Assembly: GCA_913057435.1 (NCBI GenBank)
Contig: CAJXNY010000001.1
Span: forward strand, 124,001-188,000
Direction of reading: 5' to 3'
Source of the DNA: an uncultured Oceanospirillaceae bacterium
GTDB lineage: Bacteria; Pseudomonadota; Gammaproteobacteria; Pseudomonadales; Balneatricaceae
Length of the DNA: 64,000 nucleotides
Part shown: positions 10,281 to 19,571 of the stretch, one piece after another
How the letters are laid out: each line of letters starts with the position of its first letter
Numbering within the stretch: the first letter of the stretch is position 1
The notes under the pieces: generated by a model
What the model saw: only the letters and a program-made list of their open reading frames with translations
Databases searched by the model: none
Told to the model about the DNA's origin: nothing
Translations under genes and position numbers: made by a program

Positions 10281-11084
10281 TCAGGCATCCATCGCTGTGC
10301 GCATGTCTTTAACAATAGCAGCCACGGCTGCCGGAATCTGGTCTGGGGTATTGGCCAGCGCCGCAATCTGATTAACCAGCACACTGCCGACAATAGCACC
10401 ATCTGACACGGCAGAAATTGCCTTAGCAGAAGCCGCATCACGAATACCAAAGCCCACACCAATGCGCAGATCAGTGTGCTTACGGATCATAGCAACCTTG
10501 GCGGCAACCTCATCCACATCCAGCTCAGCGGAGCCGGTCACACCCTTAACGGATACGTAGTAAACATAACCGCTGCCCTGGCGACAGACTTCACTCACTC
10601 GTGACTCTTCCGTGGTCGGTGCCAGCAGGTAGATAGCATCCATGTTTTTAGCGTTGAGCTGGCTAACAAAGTTAACCGACTCTTCCGGCGGCAAATCAAC
10701 GGTCAGCACGCCATCCACACCGGCATCCGCTGCCAGATCGATGAAACGCTCATAGCCCGTCATTTCGATCGGGTTCAAATACCCCATCAACACGACCGGT
10801 GTATCCTGATCCTGTTCACGGAAGCTCTTCACCATCGCCAGCACATCAATGATTGAGGTGTTATGTAACAGTGCGCGCTCGCATGCCAGCTGAATAGTCG
10901 GGCCATCAGCCATCGGGTCGGAGAATGGAATACCCAGCTCGAGGATGTCAGCACCAGCTTCAACCATGGCATGCAGCAGTGGTACAGTTACCTGCGGCGC
11001 TGGATCGCCCGCCGTTACGTAAGGGATCAGCGCCTTACGGCCCTGTGCTTCCAGACGATCAAAGCAAATCTTGATACGACTCAT
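10281..11084 (-). CDS. trpA: Tryptophan synthase alpha chain TrpA
   Basis: Cleaves indole-3-glycerol phosphate and channels indole to TrpB. A TIM barrel of 267 residues with the catalytic Glu in '[19 protein letters not shown]' (E near 50), 'GYLNPI', Asp in '[14 protein letters not shown]' and phosphate-binding '[15 protein letters not shown]'. It follows trpB by 17 bp. The length matches the family. Confidence 0.97.
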   Translation of the reverse strand: MSRIKICFDRLEAQGRKALIPYVTAGDPAPQVTVPLLHAMVEAGADILELGIPFSDPMADGPTIQLACERALLHNTSIIDVLAMVKSFREQDQDTPVVLMGYLNPIEMTGYERFIDLAADAGVDGVLTVDLPPEESVNFVSQLNAKNMDAIYLLAPTTEESRVSEVCRQGSGYVYYVSVKGVTGSAELDVDEVAAKVAMIRKHTDLRIGVGFGIRDAASAKAISAVSDGAIVGSVLVNQIAALANTPDQIPAAVAAIVKDMRTAMDA

Positions 11085-11101
11085 ATTCTCTACTCCTGTC
11101 C

Positions 11102-12322
11102 TCAGACCTTGATACCGTCGATTTCGGCAACGGTATGAATGTCTTTATCACCACGACCGGACAGGTTAACCACTATGATCTGGTCCTTATCCATTTCTTT
11201 TGCCAGCTTCATCGCATGGGCAACCGCATGGCTGGATTCCAGCGCAGGCATAATGCCTTCAATGCGAGTCAGCAGACGGAATGCATCCATCGCCTCATCA
11301 TCCGTCGCCGCCGTGTACTCTGCACGACCGCAATCCTTCAGCCAGGAATGTTCCGGGCCTACGCCTGGGTAATCAAGACCAGCTGAGATGGAGTGTGTGC
11401 CCTGGATCTGGCCACCCTCATCCGCCATCAGGTACGTCCGGTTGCCGTGCAGCACGCCGGGACGACCAACCGTCAGTGGTGCAGCATGGCGACCGGTTTC
11501 AACCCCATCACCACCTGCTTCAACGCCGATCATGCGAACACTTTCATCCTCGATGAACGGGTGGAACAAACCAATGGCGTTAGAGCCACCACCGACACAG
11601 GCGACCAGCGCATCCGGCAGCCGGCCGGTCTGTTCCAAACACTGGGAACGCGCTTCACGGCCAATAATGGACTGGAAATCACGCACCAGCTTTGGATATG
11701 GGTGCGGGCCTGCAGCCGTACCTATGATGTAGAAAGTGTTATCAACGTTGGTGACCCAGTCACGCATCGCTTCGTTCATGGCATCTTTCAGAGTACGGGT
11801 ACCGGATTCCACAGGAATCACCGTGGCGCCCAGCAGTTTCATGCGGTATACGTTCAGTTTCTGACGTTCAACGTCATCAACGCCCATGTACACCTGACAC
11901 TCAAGTCCCAGACGCGCCGCCACAGTGGCAGACGCGACACCATGCTGGCCTGCGCCAGTTTCAGCGATGATACGTGGCTTACCGGTGTGCTTGGCCAGCA
12001 ACGCCTGACCAATGGTGTTATTCACCTTATGGGCACCGGTGTGGTTCAGGTCTTCACGTTTGAGGAAGATACGAGCGCCGCCAACATGGCTGGTCAGACG
12101 TTCAGCAAAATACAGTGGCGACGGGCGACCCACGTAATGAGCCAGATCACGGTCAAATTCTGCCTGAAAGTCTGGATCCCGCCAAAGCTTCTCGTAGGTA
12201 CGCTCAAGATCCTGCAGCGCAGCGATCAGAGTTTCGGAGACAAAACGCCCACCGTAGGGGCCAAAATGCCCGCTTGCGTCGGGCAGTTGCTTCAGTTTGG
12301 CAAGATCATTGCTGGTTGGCAC
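11102..12322 (-). CDS. trpB: Tryptophan synthase beta chain TrpB
   Basis: A PLP enzyme condensing indole with serine. The '[14 protein letters not shown]' motif holds the Schiff-base lysine; 'GAGQHGVA' and the phosphate-binding '[10 protein letters not shown]' are intact, as is 'SGRGDKD' near the end. The open frame extends to ATG 12334, but GTG at 12322 has GAGGTGG 4-5 nt upstream and begins the natural protein ([12 protein letters not shown]). Either start overlaps the end of trpF, so the two are translationally coupled. With the GTG start the protein has 406 residues. Confidence 0.96.
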   Translation of the reverse strand: MPTSNDLAKLKQLPDASGHFGPYGGRFVSETLIAALQDLERTYEKLWRDPDFQAEFDRDLAHYVGRPSPLYFAERLTSHVGGARIFLKREDLNHTGAHKVNNTIGQALLAKHTGKPRIIAETGAGQHGVASATVAARLGLECQVYMGVDDVERQKLNVYRMKLLGATVIPVESGTRTLKDAMNEAMRDWVTNVDNTFYIIGTAAGPHPYPKLVRDFQSIIGREARSQCLEQTGRLPDALVACVGGGSNAIGLFHPFIEDESVRMIGVEAGGDGVETGRHAAPLTVGRPGVLHGNRTYLMADEGGQIQGTHSISAGLDYPGVGPEHSWLKDCGRAEYTAATDDEAMDAFRLLTRIEGIMPALESSHAVAHAMKLAKEMDKDQIIVVNLSGRGDKDIHTVAEIDGIKV

Positions 12323-12935
12323 GGGCCACCTCATCTATAAACAGATCGATTTTCTGACTATCCTTTACACCCTTTTCGGCTTCCACCCCGCCGCTGACAT
12401 CAACGGCATAAGGCTTCACCTGGGCAACTGCATTACGTATATTCGCGGGCGTCAGACCACCCGCCAGAATCAGATATCCGGGGAAATCCTGAGGAATCAG
12501 CTCCCAGTCGAAAGCCTCACCTGTGCCGCCAGGTACGCCTGGTCGGTAAGCATCCAGTAATATGGCACGGGCACTGTGATAGCGGTTCGCCTGCTCTGCC
12601 ACATCAAGCCCGGGCTTCATCCGCAGTGCTTTAAAGTATGGACGGGAAAAACCGGCACAGAATTCGGGGCTCTCATCCCCATGAAACTGTAAAATATCCA
12701 GTTTCGCCTGATCCGCTATATGCGTAACCTCGGCGGCAGACGCATTCACGAATAAACCAACCGTGCTGATCAATGGCGGTAACTGGCAAATAATATCGGC
12801 CGCCTGTTCGACCGTCACGGCACGGGGGCTGGGTGGGTAAAAAACAAAGCCCAGCGCATCCGCTCCGGCGTCTATTGCGGCCTGAGCATCTTCCAGCCGG
12901 GTAATCCCACAGATTTTAATTCGCGTTCTGGTCAC
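12306..12935 (-). CDS. trpF: Phosphoribosylanthranilate isomerase TrpF
   Basis: An Amadori isomerase of tryptophan synthesis. A TIM barrel of 209 residues with catalytic Cys in '[13 protein letters not shown]' (residue 9), Asp near 130 in 'LLDAYRP' and '[14 protein letters not shown]', and '[15 protein letters not shown]' as the phosphate-binding end. It heads the trpFBA-accD unit, 123 bp downstream of truA. The gap to truA shows no clear promoter or terminator by eye. Confidence 0.96.
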   Translation of the reverse strand: MTRTRIKICGITRLEDAQAAIDAGADALGFVFYPPSPRAVTVEQAADIICQLPPLISTVGLFVNASAAEVTHIADQAKLDILQFHGDESPEFCAGFSRPYFKALRMKPGLDVAEQANRYHSARAILLDAYRPGVPGGTGEAFDWELIPQDFPGYLILAGGLTPANIRNAVAQVKPYAVDVSGGVEAEKGVKDSQKIDLFIDEVARANQQ

Positions 12936-13058
12936 TGACTAACCTGGATATTCCACAGTTGAAGAGCCTCTACCAACGCAGCAGCAATCACGCCTACCAC
13001 GCCAGCGGACAGAATTCCCTAAAGAGGCCGAAATAGTAACAGATGCGTCACCGTAAAG

Positions 13059-13904
13059 TCAGCTTTGACCTCGAAGGAAATACGGCCCCAGCTCAGATGG
13101 TGGCAGACCATATTCTTCCGGGTACTTTACATCGACAAAATACAGCCCCCAGGGCGGCGCTGTAACACCGCCCTCTCGGCGATCACGGGCTTCGAGTACA
13201 GTTTTAGACCAGCCCACCGCTGCGTCGCCACAGCCAACTTTCATTAACACACCGGCAATATTACGAATCATATGATGTAAAAAAGCATTGGCCCGCACAT
13301 CAATAACGATCAGATCACCGGACTGATAAACATTCAGATCCGTAATCGTGCGCACCGGACTTTTTGCCTGACAGGCCACCGCCCGATAGGATGAAAAGTC
13401 ATGTTCTCCTACCAGATGCTGCCCGGCCTGATGCATCGTATCAACATCCAGTTTTTTATGCGTCCAGGTAACGCCGCGCGGCAACACCGCCGGCTTAATC
13501 GGTGCGCTGTAAATCAGATAGCGGTAGCGTCTGGCCTGAGCGGAAAAACGGGCATGGAACGTATCAGGCACCCGAGTCGCCCATTTGATCGCAATATCAT
13601 CGGGCAGGTGCCGGTTAGTTCCCATGACCAGCGCCCGCTCGGGCCGGTCAAACTGACAATCAAAGTGGATAATCTGATAGGTACCGTTAACGCCGGTATC
13701 CGTCCGCCCTGCGCAGATAACAGAGACGGGGTGATTGGCCACGCGAGCCAGACCTTTTTCAACTTCTGTCTGCACACAGCGCACATTACCGTGCTTCTGG
13801 CTTTGCCAGCCGTTGTACGCGGCACCCGCATACTCAACACACAGGGCATAACGATAAGGGGCGACCGCAGTCGCCCCCTGGGGATCTTTCAGTTGCTCGG
13901 ACAT
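13059..13904 (-). CDS. truA: tRNA pseudouridine(38-40) synthase TruA
   Basis: Isomerises uridines 38-40 in the anticodon stem. The catalytic Asp is in 'CAGRTDTGVNG' near residue 65; 'RFSAQARRYRYLIY' and 'NAFLHHMIRNIAGVLM' are the family's RNA-binding and late motifs. The usual histidine directly after 'GV' in the catalytic loop (GVH) is asparagine here. The 281 residues are normal. It lies 35 bp downstream of fimV, the conserved fimV-truA pairing of Pseudomonas-like bacteria. Confidence 0.95.
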   Translation of the reverse strand: MSEQLKDPQGATAVAPYRYALCVEYAGAAYNGWQSQKHGNVRCVQTEVEKGLARVANHPVSVICAGRTDTGVNGTYQIIHFDCQFDRPERALVMGTNRHLPDDIAIKWATRVPDTFHARFSAQARRYRYLIYSAPIKPAVLPRGVTWTHKKLDVDTMHQAGQHLVGEHDFSSYRAVACQAKSPVRTITDLNVYQSGDLIVIDVRANAFLHHMIRNIAGVLMKVGCGDAAVGWSKTVLEARDRREGGVTAPPWGLYFVDVKYPEEYGLPPSELGPYFLRGQS

Positions 13905-13939
13905 TTGTAACAGCTACTTCATCTGGCGAGTGCCAGCCA

Positions 13940-16900
13940 TCAGGCTGGCATCTCGTTCAATAGTTTATCGGCTTCACTTGCCTGACGGCCGGAACCTTCC
14001 TGCTTCACTTCGTTGAGGATATCACGGGCACCATCCAGATCTTCCATCTCCATATAGGCACGGGCAAGATCAAGCTTGGTTTCAACCTCATCCGCACCAT
14101 CCAGCATACTCATTTCGCCAGATAAATCTGGTTCCTGAAGCGCCGCATCCACCTCTTCCATTTCGATATCAGCATCAATATTGCTCAGCAACAGGTCAAG
14201 CTCATCATCAATCTGAGTTTCCAGATCGGCACCAGTATCACTACTGTCAATGTCGGCAGGCACCTGACCAGCCTCAAGACTGGCCAGATCACTGCCCCCC
14301 TCGTTGGCAATATCCTGTTCTAACGATGCCAGCATATCATCCAGATCGCTATCGATCTGGCTATCCATATCAGTCGAATCAAGCTCAACCTCTGCCAGCA
14401 CATCAGCACTGAACTCAGCACCCTCTTCATCATTCAGAATATCTTCCGACTCAGAGGCCAGCTGATCAAGCATATCATCCAGTCCACTGACGCCCTGCGC
14501 CATAACAGGACTGTCATCAAGAGGATCATCCAGCAGAGCATCCAGGTCTCCAAGGTCAGAAGAAATCAGCTCGGCCATCTCGGCCTCAGCTATTTCCCCG
14601 GGACTTGGTGCCGCCACTGTTTCCGAAGTCACGGCACTCTGTGGCTCAGAGGTAATTTCTTCCATTTCACTCATCAGCTGATCAAGCAGCTCATCAGCAT
14701 CATCGACCAGGGCAACCTCTTCTACCAGGTCGGCATCAACGCCGAAAGCGGGTTCCGGCAACCCATCCAGTGCAACAGCCAACTCTTCATCAGCTTCGGG
14801 AGCCGTACCCAGCGCCTGAGCCAGCTCATCTTCTGCTTCGTCGGTGACTTCACCCAACAACGCGTCCAGCTCAGCCGCAGCCTGATCAACAGCATCAACG
14901 TCCAGAGCAGAATCAATAACGTCAGCCTCATCTATCGCGACCTCGGTTTCAGGCTCGAGTCCCGCCAGCAAATCATCCAGCTCCGACTCAAGCCCTTCAA
15001 TCTCATCCGGGACGGCTTCCTGCTCTGCGGGCTCGAGCGCAGCGACCTCGGCACTCTCATCCAGCAGACTATCCAGGTCACTGTCGAACGCATCCAGTGA
15101 CTCAATCTCTGCTGCGTCAGACTCCACATCAGCAACAACGCCTTCGCCAGGCATGCTATCCAGCTCAAAATCGGCGATAGCATCAAGTTCGCCATCCTCG
15201 GCGCCAAGATCAGCTTCATCAGCGGCATTTAACAAGCTATCCAGCGCATCAATCGCTGCAGCATCATCTACCGATGAAACAGCCTCTTGCTCTGCACTTT
15301 CAAGCAAGCTATCCAGATCGGCAAGGCCATCGTCTACCACTGCATCAGCTGGTTCGGCAGAAACTTCTTCAGCTTCATTCAACAGCGCATCAAGATCATC
15401 CAGACCGGCCAGATCATCGTCTGTCACTGCGTCAGCCAGTTCGGCAGAAACCTCTTCAGCGTCATTCAACAGCGCATCAAGATCATCCAGACCGGCCAAA
15501 TCATCGCCTGTCACTGCGCCAGCCGGTTCGGCAGAAACCTCTGCAGCTTCATTCAACAGCGCATCAAGATCATCCAGTTCGGCCAGATCATCGTCTGTCA
15601 CTGCGTCAGCCGATTCGGCAGAAACCTCTTCAGCGTCATTCAACAGCGCATCAAGATCATCCAGGCTAGCAAGGTCATCGTCTGCCACTGCATCAGTCGG
15701 TTCGGCAGAAACCTCTTCAGCTTCATTTAACAGCGCATCAAGGTCATCCGCAGGGGCGGCTGCCGGCTCACCAATGCTGTCGAGAAGACTGTCGATGTCG
15801 TCAAGGTCATCAACGCCAGCCAGCTCATCCGCAGGGGCAGCTGCCGGTTCACCGATGCTATCGAGGAGACTGTCGATGTCGTCAAGGTCATCAACCCCAG
15901 CCAGCTCATCCGCAGGGGCAGCTGCCGGTTCACCGATGCTGTCGAGGAGACTGTCGATATCATCAAGGTCATCAACGCCAGCCAGCTCATCCGCAGGGGT
16001 AGCTGCCGGTTCACCAATGCTGTCGAGGAGACTGTCGATATCATCAAGGTCATCAACCCCAGCCAGCTCATCCGCGGGAGCGGCTGCCGGGTCACCAATG
16101 CTGTCGAGAAGACTATCGATATCATCAAGGTCATCAACGCCAGCCTGCTCATCCGCAGGAGTGGCTGCCGGTTCACCGATGCTGTCAAGAAGGCTGTCGA
16201 TATCATCCATTTCATCAACATCACTCTCATCAGGGATCGGTGATGTATCAACACTGGCAAGAAGACTATCAATATCATCTTCAGGCATATCGTTGCTGGC
16301 ATCGTTATCAGTCAATAGCTGATCAATATCGAGACCATCAAGAACCATACTGTCCTCACCGTCATCGGATGAGGGCATTACACTATTTTCAGCTAGATCT
16401 AATGGGTCATTGAGATCGAGGTCCAGATCGGCGGTACCCAGTAATGAGTCAAGTTCCTCATCCGAGGCAGGAGCAGGTCCTTCACTGTCAATAATGGCAT
16501 CAAGACCGCTGGCCAAAGTACCATCAGCGGGCTGATCAACATCCAGGTCCAGACCTTCAAGGCCATCCAGACCGTCATCAATTCCAAGATCAAACTCTTC
16601 TTCACGAATATCTGCACTCAGCTCGTCAGCACTGGCGGCAAGCGCTGGCGGCATAATTTCGAGCGACGTATCTGCGACGCCATCGATAACCTCGTCATCC
16701 ATGTCATCTGGATCAAGATCCATATCCATATCGAGGTCAAGATCAGACATTTCATCCAGATCTTCCATCGTATCCAGCGCTTCATCTGAAATTTGATGGG
16801 CATCATCGTCATCATCGGCAACTGACAAGTCATCATCCGAAGCAGATAGATCATCAGTATCAAGTTCATCAGGCACCTGAACAAGACCGGCACTACCCGG

Positions 16901-18256
16901 CTCTAGCAGCTCATTGTCATCCGCCGAATCCGATTTTTTTCGTCGTAAAAACGCAAAAACACCACCAGCCAGCGCCAGTAACAGAGCACCCAGAGCTCCT
17001 CCCCAATAAAGAGGGGACGACATCAGGCTTTCCATCAGGCTTTTTTCAGGTGGAGCTGGCGGCGGGATCTGCGTTTTAGCTTCTGCAAGTTCAGCCTGGA
17101 GTGTTGCCAATTGCTGGTCTTTTAACTCAAGCATACGCTGCAAAGCATCGAGCTGTTGCTGCACAGCATCGAGGCGTTCATTCATGTCAGCGTTATCACG
17201 CTCGATACGGTCAACATTTTCCAGCGTTGCAGCCAGCTGCTGCTCAAGCTCCTGATTGCGCTTAGTGAGTTTGTCGAACTCTTCACTACTCTGCGCACTT
17301 TGATCAGAAACAGCACCGTCTGGCTTTTTCTCCGCGTTATTAGCCTGCTCTACTGCGTTTGCAGCTGGAGGTGCAGATACAACTTTGAGCTGATCCGTTT
17401 TTTCAGGTTTTATAACTGGCTTAGCAGGTGCGGCTACCGGAGCAGTAACTCTCTTCGAAACATCAACGGGAGCGGCTTTAGGCGCACTCTTAATCGCAAC
17501 CTGACGGCCCGCTTTCCAGGCCGCAGTCTGGCGCGCAATCTCAGCAATCGCTTCACGGGTTGTCATTACCCCCGCTTCTTGCTGTGTCGGCAAACGCAGC
17601 TTAGCGCCACGTTTCAGCTGGTTGATATTATTGTTATGGAAGGCATTCGGGTTCTTTTTGAGCAACGCGATCATCATCTGCTGAGATGATACTCGTGGCC
17701 CTACCCGATGTTTGATCGCCAACGCCCAGAGCGTATCTCTAGCATCAACCGTAATCGTGCCATTTTGCTCCACATTACCTTTCGCCCCCTGTCCTTTAGC
17801 CCCAGAGCGGTTGCCGGAAGCCAAGGTTGGCTGGGCAGTCTGGCGAGCCGGGGTAGGATCAAAGACCGGAGGGTCCAGCAGTACGGTATACTCTCGCACC
17901 AACCGACCACTGGGCCAGTTAACCTCAACAAGGAAGTTAAGAAAGGGTTCCTGCACCGGTATAGATGAGATCATTCTCAATACACCGGTACCGTTACGGT
18001 TTAGTTTAACCGTAAACTTTATATCGGAGAGGAACTGGCTTTTGCTCAAGCCAGCCAGCGCGAACTCATCAATGTCCGCCATATTTGGCTGAATTTGTAA
18101 AGGAGTTAACCCTCGAGTATCGGTCAGACGAATTTCAGCATTCAGCGGCTCATTGAGCGCCGATTTAATCTGAATGTCACCAATACTCAGAGCATGAGCC
18201 TGGGTCGCACTTAAAATCCCTGCAACCGCTAGGCTAACGGCAGTTTTACGCAGCAT
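13940..18256 (-). CDS. fimV: FimV-type polar hub protein with very large acidic repeat region
   Basis: FimV binds peptidoglycan and organises the cell pole (type IV pili, twitching and chemosensory proteins in Pseudomonas). Order along 1438 residues: signal peptide ending near AHA-L (residue 22); FimV N-terminal domain with 'LVEVNWPSGRLVREYTVLLD' (about 110-130); LysM-like segment starting 'ITVDARDTLWALAIKHR' (about 168-225); lysine/alanine linker; coiled coil 'QELEQQLAATLENVDRIE' (about 330-395); transmembrane segment 'LYWGGALGALLLALAGGVFA' (about 415-440); a strongly acidic Asp/Glu/Leu-rich cytoplasmic region with two tandem arrays; and the C-terminal FimV TPR-like end 'LDLARAYMEMEDLDGARDIL'. 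It is longer than typical Pseudomonas FimV (about 900 residues), with the extra length in the acidic arrays. Confidence 0.93.
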   Translation of the reverse strand: MLRKTAVSLAVAGILSATQAHALSIGDIQIKSALNEPLNAEIRLTDTRGLTPLQIQPNMADIDEFALAGLSKSQFLSDIKFTVKLNRNGTGVLRMISSIPVQEPFLNFLVEVNWPSGRLVREYTVLLDPPVFDPTPARQTAQPTLASGNRSGAKGQGAKGNVEQNGTITVDARDTLWALAIKHRVGPRVSSQQMMIALLKKNPNAFHNNNINQLKRGAKLRLPTQQEAGVMTTREAIAEIARQTAAWKAGRQVAIKSAPKAAPVDVSKRVTAPVAAPAKPVIKPEKTDQLKVVSAPPAANAVEQANNAEKKPDGAVSDQSAQSSEEFDKLTKRNQELEQQLAATLENVDRIERDNADMNERLDAVQQQLDALQRMLELKDQQLATLQAELAEAKTQIPPPAPPEKSLMESLMSSPLYWGGALGALLLALAGGVFAFLRRKKSDSADDNELLEPGSAGLVQVPDELDTDDLSASDDDLSVADDDDDAHQISDEALDTMEDLDEMSDLDLDMDMDLDPDDMDDEVIDGVADTSLEIMPPALAASADELSADIREEEFDLGIDDGLDGLEGLDLDVDQPADGTLASGLDAIIDSEGPAPASDEELDSLLGTADLDLDLNDPLDLAENSVMPSSDDGEDSMVLDGLDIDQLLTDNDASNDMPEDDIDSLLASVDTSPIPDESDVDEMDDIDSLLDSIGEPAATPADEQAGVDDLDDIDSLLDSIGDPAAAPADELAGVDDLDDIDSLLDSIGEPAATPADELAGVDDLDDIDSLLDSIGEPAAAPADELAGVDDLDDIDSLLDSIGEPAAAPADELAGVDDLDDIDSLLDSIGEPAAAPADDLDALLNEAEEVSAEPTDAVADDDLASLDDLDALLNDAEEVSAESADAVTDDDLAELDDLDALLNEAAEVSAEPAGAVTGDDLAGLDDLDALLNDAEEVSAELADAVTDDDLAGLDDLDALLNEAEEVSAEPADAVVDDGLADLDSLLESAEQEAVSSVDDAAAIDALDSLLNAADEADLGAEDGELDAIADFELDSMPGEGVVADVESDAAEIESLDAFDSDLDSLLDESAEVAALEPAEQEAVPDEIEGLESELDDLLAGLEPETEVAIDEADVIDSALDVDAVDQAAAELDALLGEVTDEAEDELAQALGTAPEADEELAVALDGLPEPAFGVDADLVEEVALVDDADELLDQLMSEMEEITSEPQSAVTSETVAAPSPGEIAEAEMAELISSDLGDLDALLDDPLDDSPVMAQGVSGLDDMLDQLASESEDILNDEEGAEFSADVLAEVELDSTDMDSQIDSDLDDMLASLEQDIANEGGSDLASLEAGQVPADIDSSDTGADLETQIDDELDLLLSNIDADIEMEEVDAALQEPDLSGEMSMLDGADEVETKLDLARAYMEMEDLDGARDILNEVKQEGSGRQASEADKLLNEMPA
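15309..15743 (-). repeat. Five 87-bp tandem repeats inside fimV
   Basis: Five head-to-tail units of exactly 87 bp encode a 29-residue period (roughly residues 838-983) of the type DDLDALLNEAEEVSAEPADA followed by VTDDDLAGL. Units differ by a few substitutions. The array is directly adjacent to the 81-bp array and in frame with it. Confidence 0.9.
15744..16229 (-). repeat. Six 81-bp tandem repeats inside fimV
   Basis: Units begin at 15744, 15825, 15906, 15987, 16068 and 16149 on the plus strand, exactly 81 bp apart, and encode a 27-residue period (roughly residues 676-838) of the type DDLDDIDSLLDSIGEPAA followed by APADELAGV. Neighbouring copies are nearly identical in DNA, which points to recent duplication or slippage. 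Confidence 0.92.
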
Positions 18257-18418
18257 TACCAGCTTCCTAGTTAAATCCCCGCCAATTTCATCCAGAAATC
18301 AGCGAGTTGCGAGTCCGAAACTTGCAGGCAGTATTATGTATAAAGGGCGAGCGGGTCAAGACACTGTTTTGCCAGCTTGCATCACGGCCAGATAACCGCC
18401 CCCCTTTCTACACTTTTA

Positions 18419-19441
18419 TTACATATACTGGGCGATCAATATTTCAGCAATCTGCACCGAATTTAACGCCGCACCTTTGCGCACGTTATCGGCCATAACA
18501 AACAGATCAATACCGTTTTCGTTATCAAGATCATCCCGAATACGGCTGACATATACCAGATCACTGCCCGTAGCATCTGTAACGGGCGTTGGGCAACCAC
18601 CATCCGTCTGCTCATCAAGCACTTCAACGCCCGGCGCATCAAGCAGCATATCACGTACTTCATAAGCACTAATCGGGCTACAGGCTTCTACATGCAAGGT
18701 TGCGCTATGCCCAAAAAACACAGGCACCCGCACACAGGTCGGGTTTACCTGGATTTGATCATCCCCTAATATCTTGCGTGTTTCCCAAATCAGGCGCATT
18801 TCTGCAAGGGTATATCCATTATCTTCAAAGCGACCGACCTGGGGAATCAGGTTAAACGCAATCTGTTTACTATACACATCCGTAACTGGTTCACGAGCAT
18901 TCAACAACGCGGCCGTCTGACCTGCCATCTCCTCAACAGCCTTTCGACCTGAACCCGATACGGCCTGGTAAGTAGAGACATTTATTTTACGCAACCCAAG
19001 CTGTCGATAAATCGGTGACAGTGCCACCAGCATCTGAATAGTGCTGCTATCCGGGCTGGCTACGATATTGCGCAAACTATAATCGATCAATGCATCCGGG
19101 TTTACCTCAGGAATAACCATGGGAACATCCCCATCGTTGACAAAGAACCCCGAGTTATCAATCACCACAGCACCCGCATCTGCTGCAACACCTGCATATT
19201 CTGCCGTAACATCAGAGCCTGCAGTAAACAATGCAAGATCGACCTGAGAGAAATCAAACTCTCCCACCAAACCCACTTTATGGGAATGGTCGTTAAAAAA
19301 GATGGTTTTACCTGCAGAGTTATCCCCTGCCAGCGGATAGAGATTTTCAACCGGAAAATCCCGCTTTTCCAGCATCTCAATCATTGCTTCGCCCACCAGA
19401 CCGGTGGCACCCACTACCGCTACATTAAATGTTCTGTTCAT
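18419..19441 (-). CDS. Aspartate-semialdehyde dehydrogenase paralogue (Usg-like), catalytic Cys replaced by Ser
   Basis: A 340-residue protein of the Asd family: NADP-binding 'VAVVGATGLVGEAMIEML' at the start, 'VIPEVNP', 'PTCVRVPVFFGHS' with the His region, and 'MADNVRKGAALNSVQIAEILI' near the end. Where active Asd enzymes have 'NPNCST', this protein has SPDSST (residues about 132-137), so the thioester-forming cysteine is serine (AGC). E. coli Usg, encoded next to truA, is a comparable non-Cys paralogue, and Pseudomonas carries an asd-like gene between asd and fimV. I therefore read this as the usg-type paralogue rather than the biosynthetic enzyme; the true asd is probably elsewhere. Role unknown. 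Confidence 0.8.
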   Translation of the reverse strand: MNRTFNVAVVGATGLVGEAMIEMLEKRDFPVENLYPLAGDNSAGKTIFFNDHSHKVGLVGEFDFSQVDLALFTAGSDVTAEYAGVAADAGAVVIDNSGFFVNDGDVPMVIPEVNPDALIDYSLRNIVASPDSSTIQMLVALSPIYRQLGLRKINVSTYQAVSGSGRKAVEEMAGQTAALLNAREPVTDVYSKQIAFNLIPQVGRFEDNGYTLAEMRLIWETRKILGDDQIQVNPTCVRVPVFFGHSATLHVEACSPISAYEVRDMLLDAPGVEVLDEQTDGGCPTPVTDATGSDLVYVSRIRDDLDNENGIDLFVMADNVRKGAALNSVQIAEILIAQYM

Positions 19442-19462
19442 TTTTCAACCATCCAGACGCAA

Positions 19463-19487
19463 GCCAGCCCGAACAGGTCGGGCTGGC
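19463..19487 (-). terminator. Hairpin downstream of the OFA-family transporter gene
   Basis: A perfect 10-bp stem GCCAGCCCGA / TCGGGCTGGC with a 5-nt loop, between the MFS gene stop (19572) and the Asd-paralogue start (19441). It lacks a good T-run on the minus strand, so it may be a weak or Rho-assisted terminator. Confidence 0.5.
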
Positions 19488-19571
19488 ATTTGTTTATAGC
19501 GCCCAGTGTAACCTGGTCAGCGACCAGAGTCCGCATCTGACATTCAGGTCAGATGCATCTCACTGGCATGC

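Noticed and set aside
9445-10371. 308-codon plus-strand frame
   Set aside because: Antisense of accD and the end of trpA; no recognisable motif.
11393-12340. 315-codon plus-strand frame
   Set aside because: Antisense of trpB; composition is unlike a protein.
15309-16229. Regular direct repeats that could suggest CRISPR
   Set aside because: Units are contiguous, without unique spacers, and code in frame within fimV.
15153-16322. 389-codon open frame on the plus strand rich in Ser
   Set aside because: It is the antisense of the fimV repeat arrays; the repeat period keeps the opposite frame free of stops.
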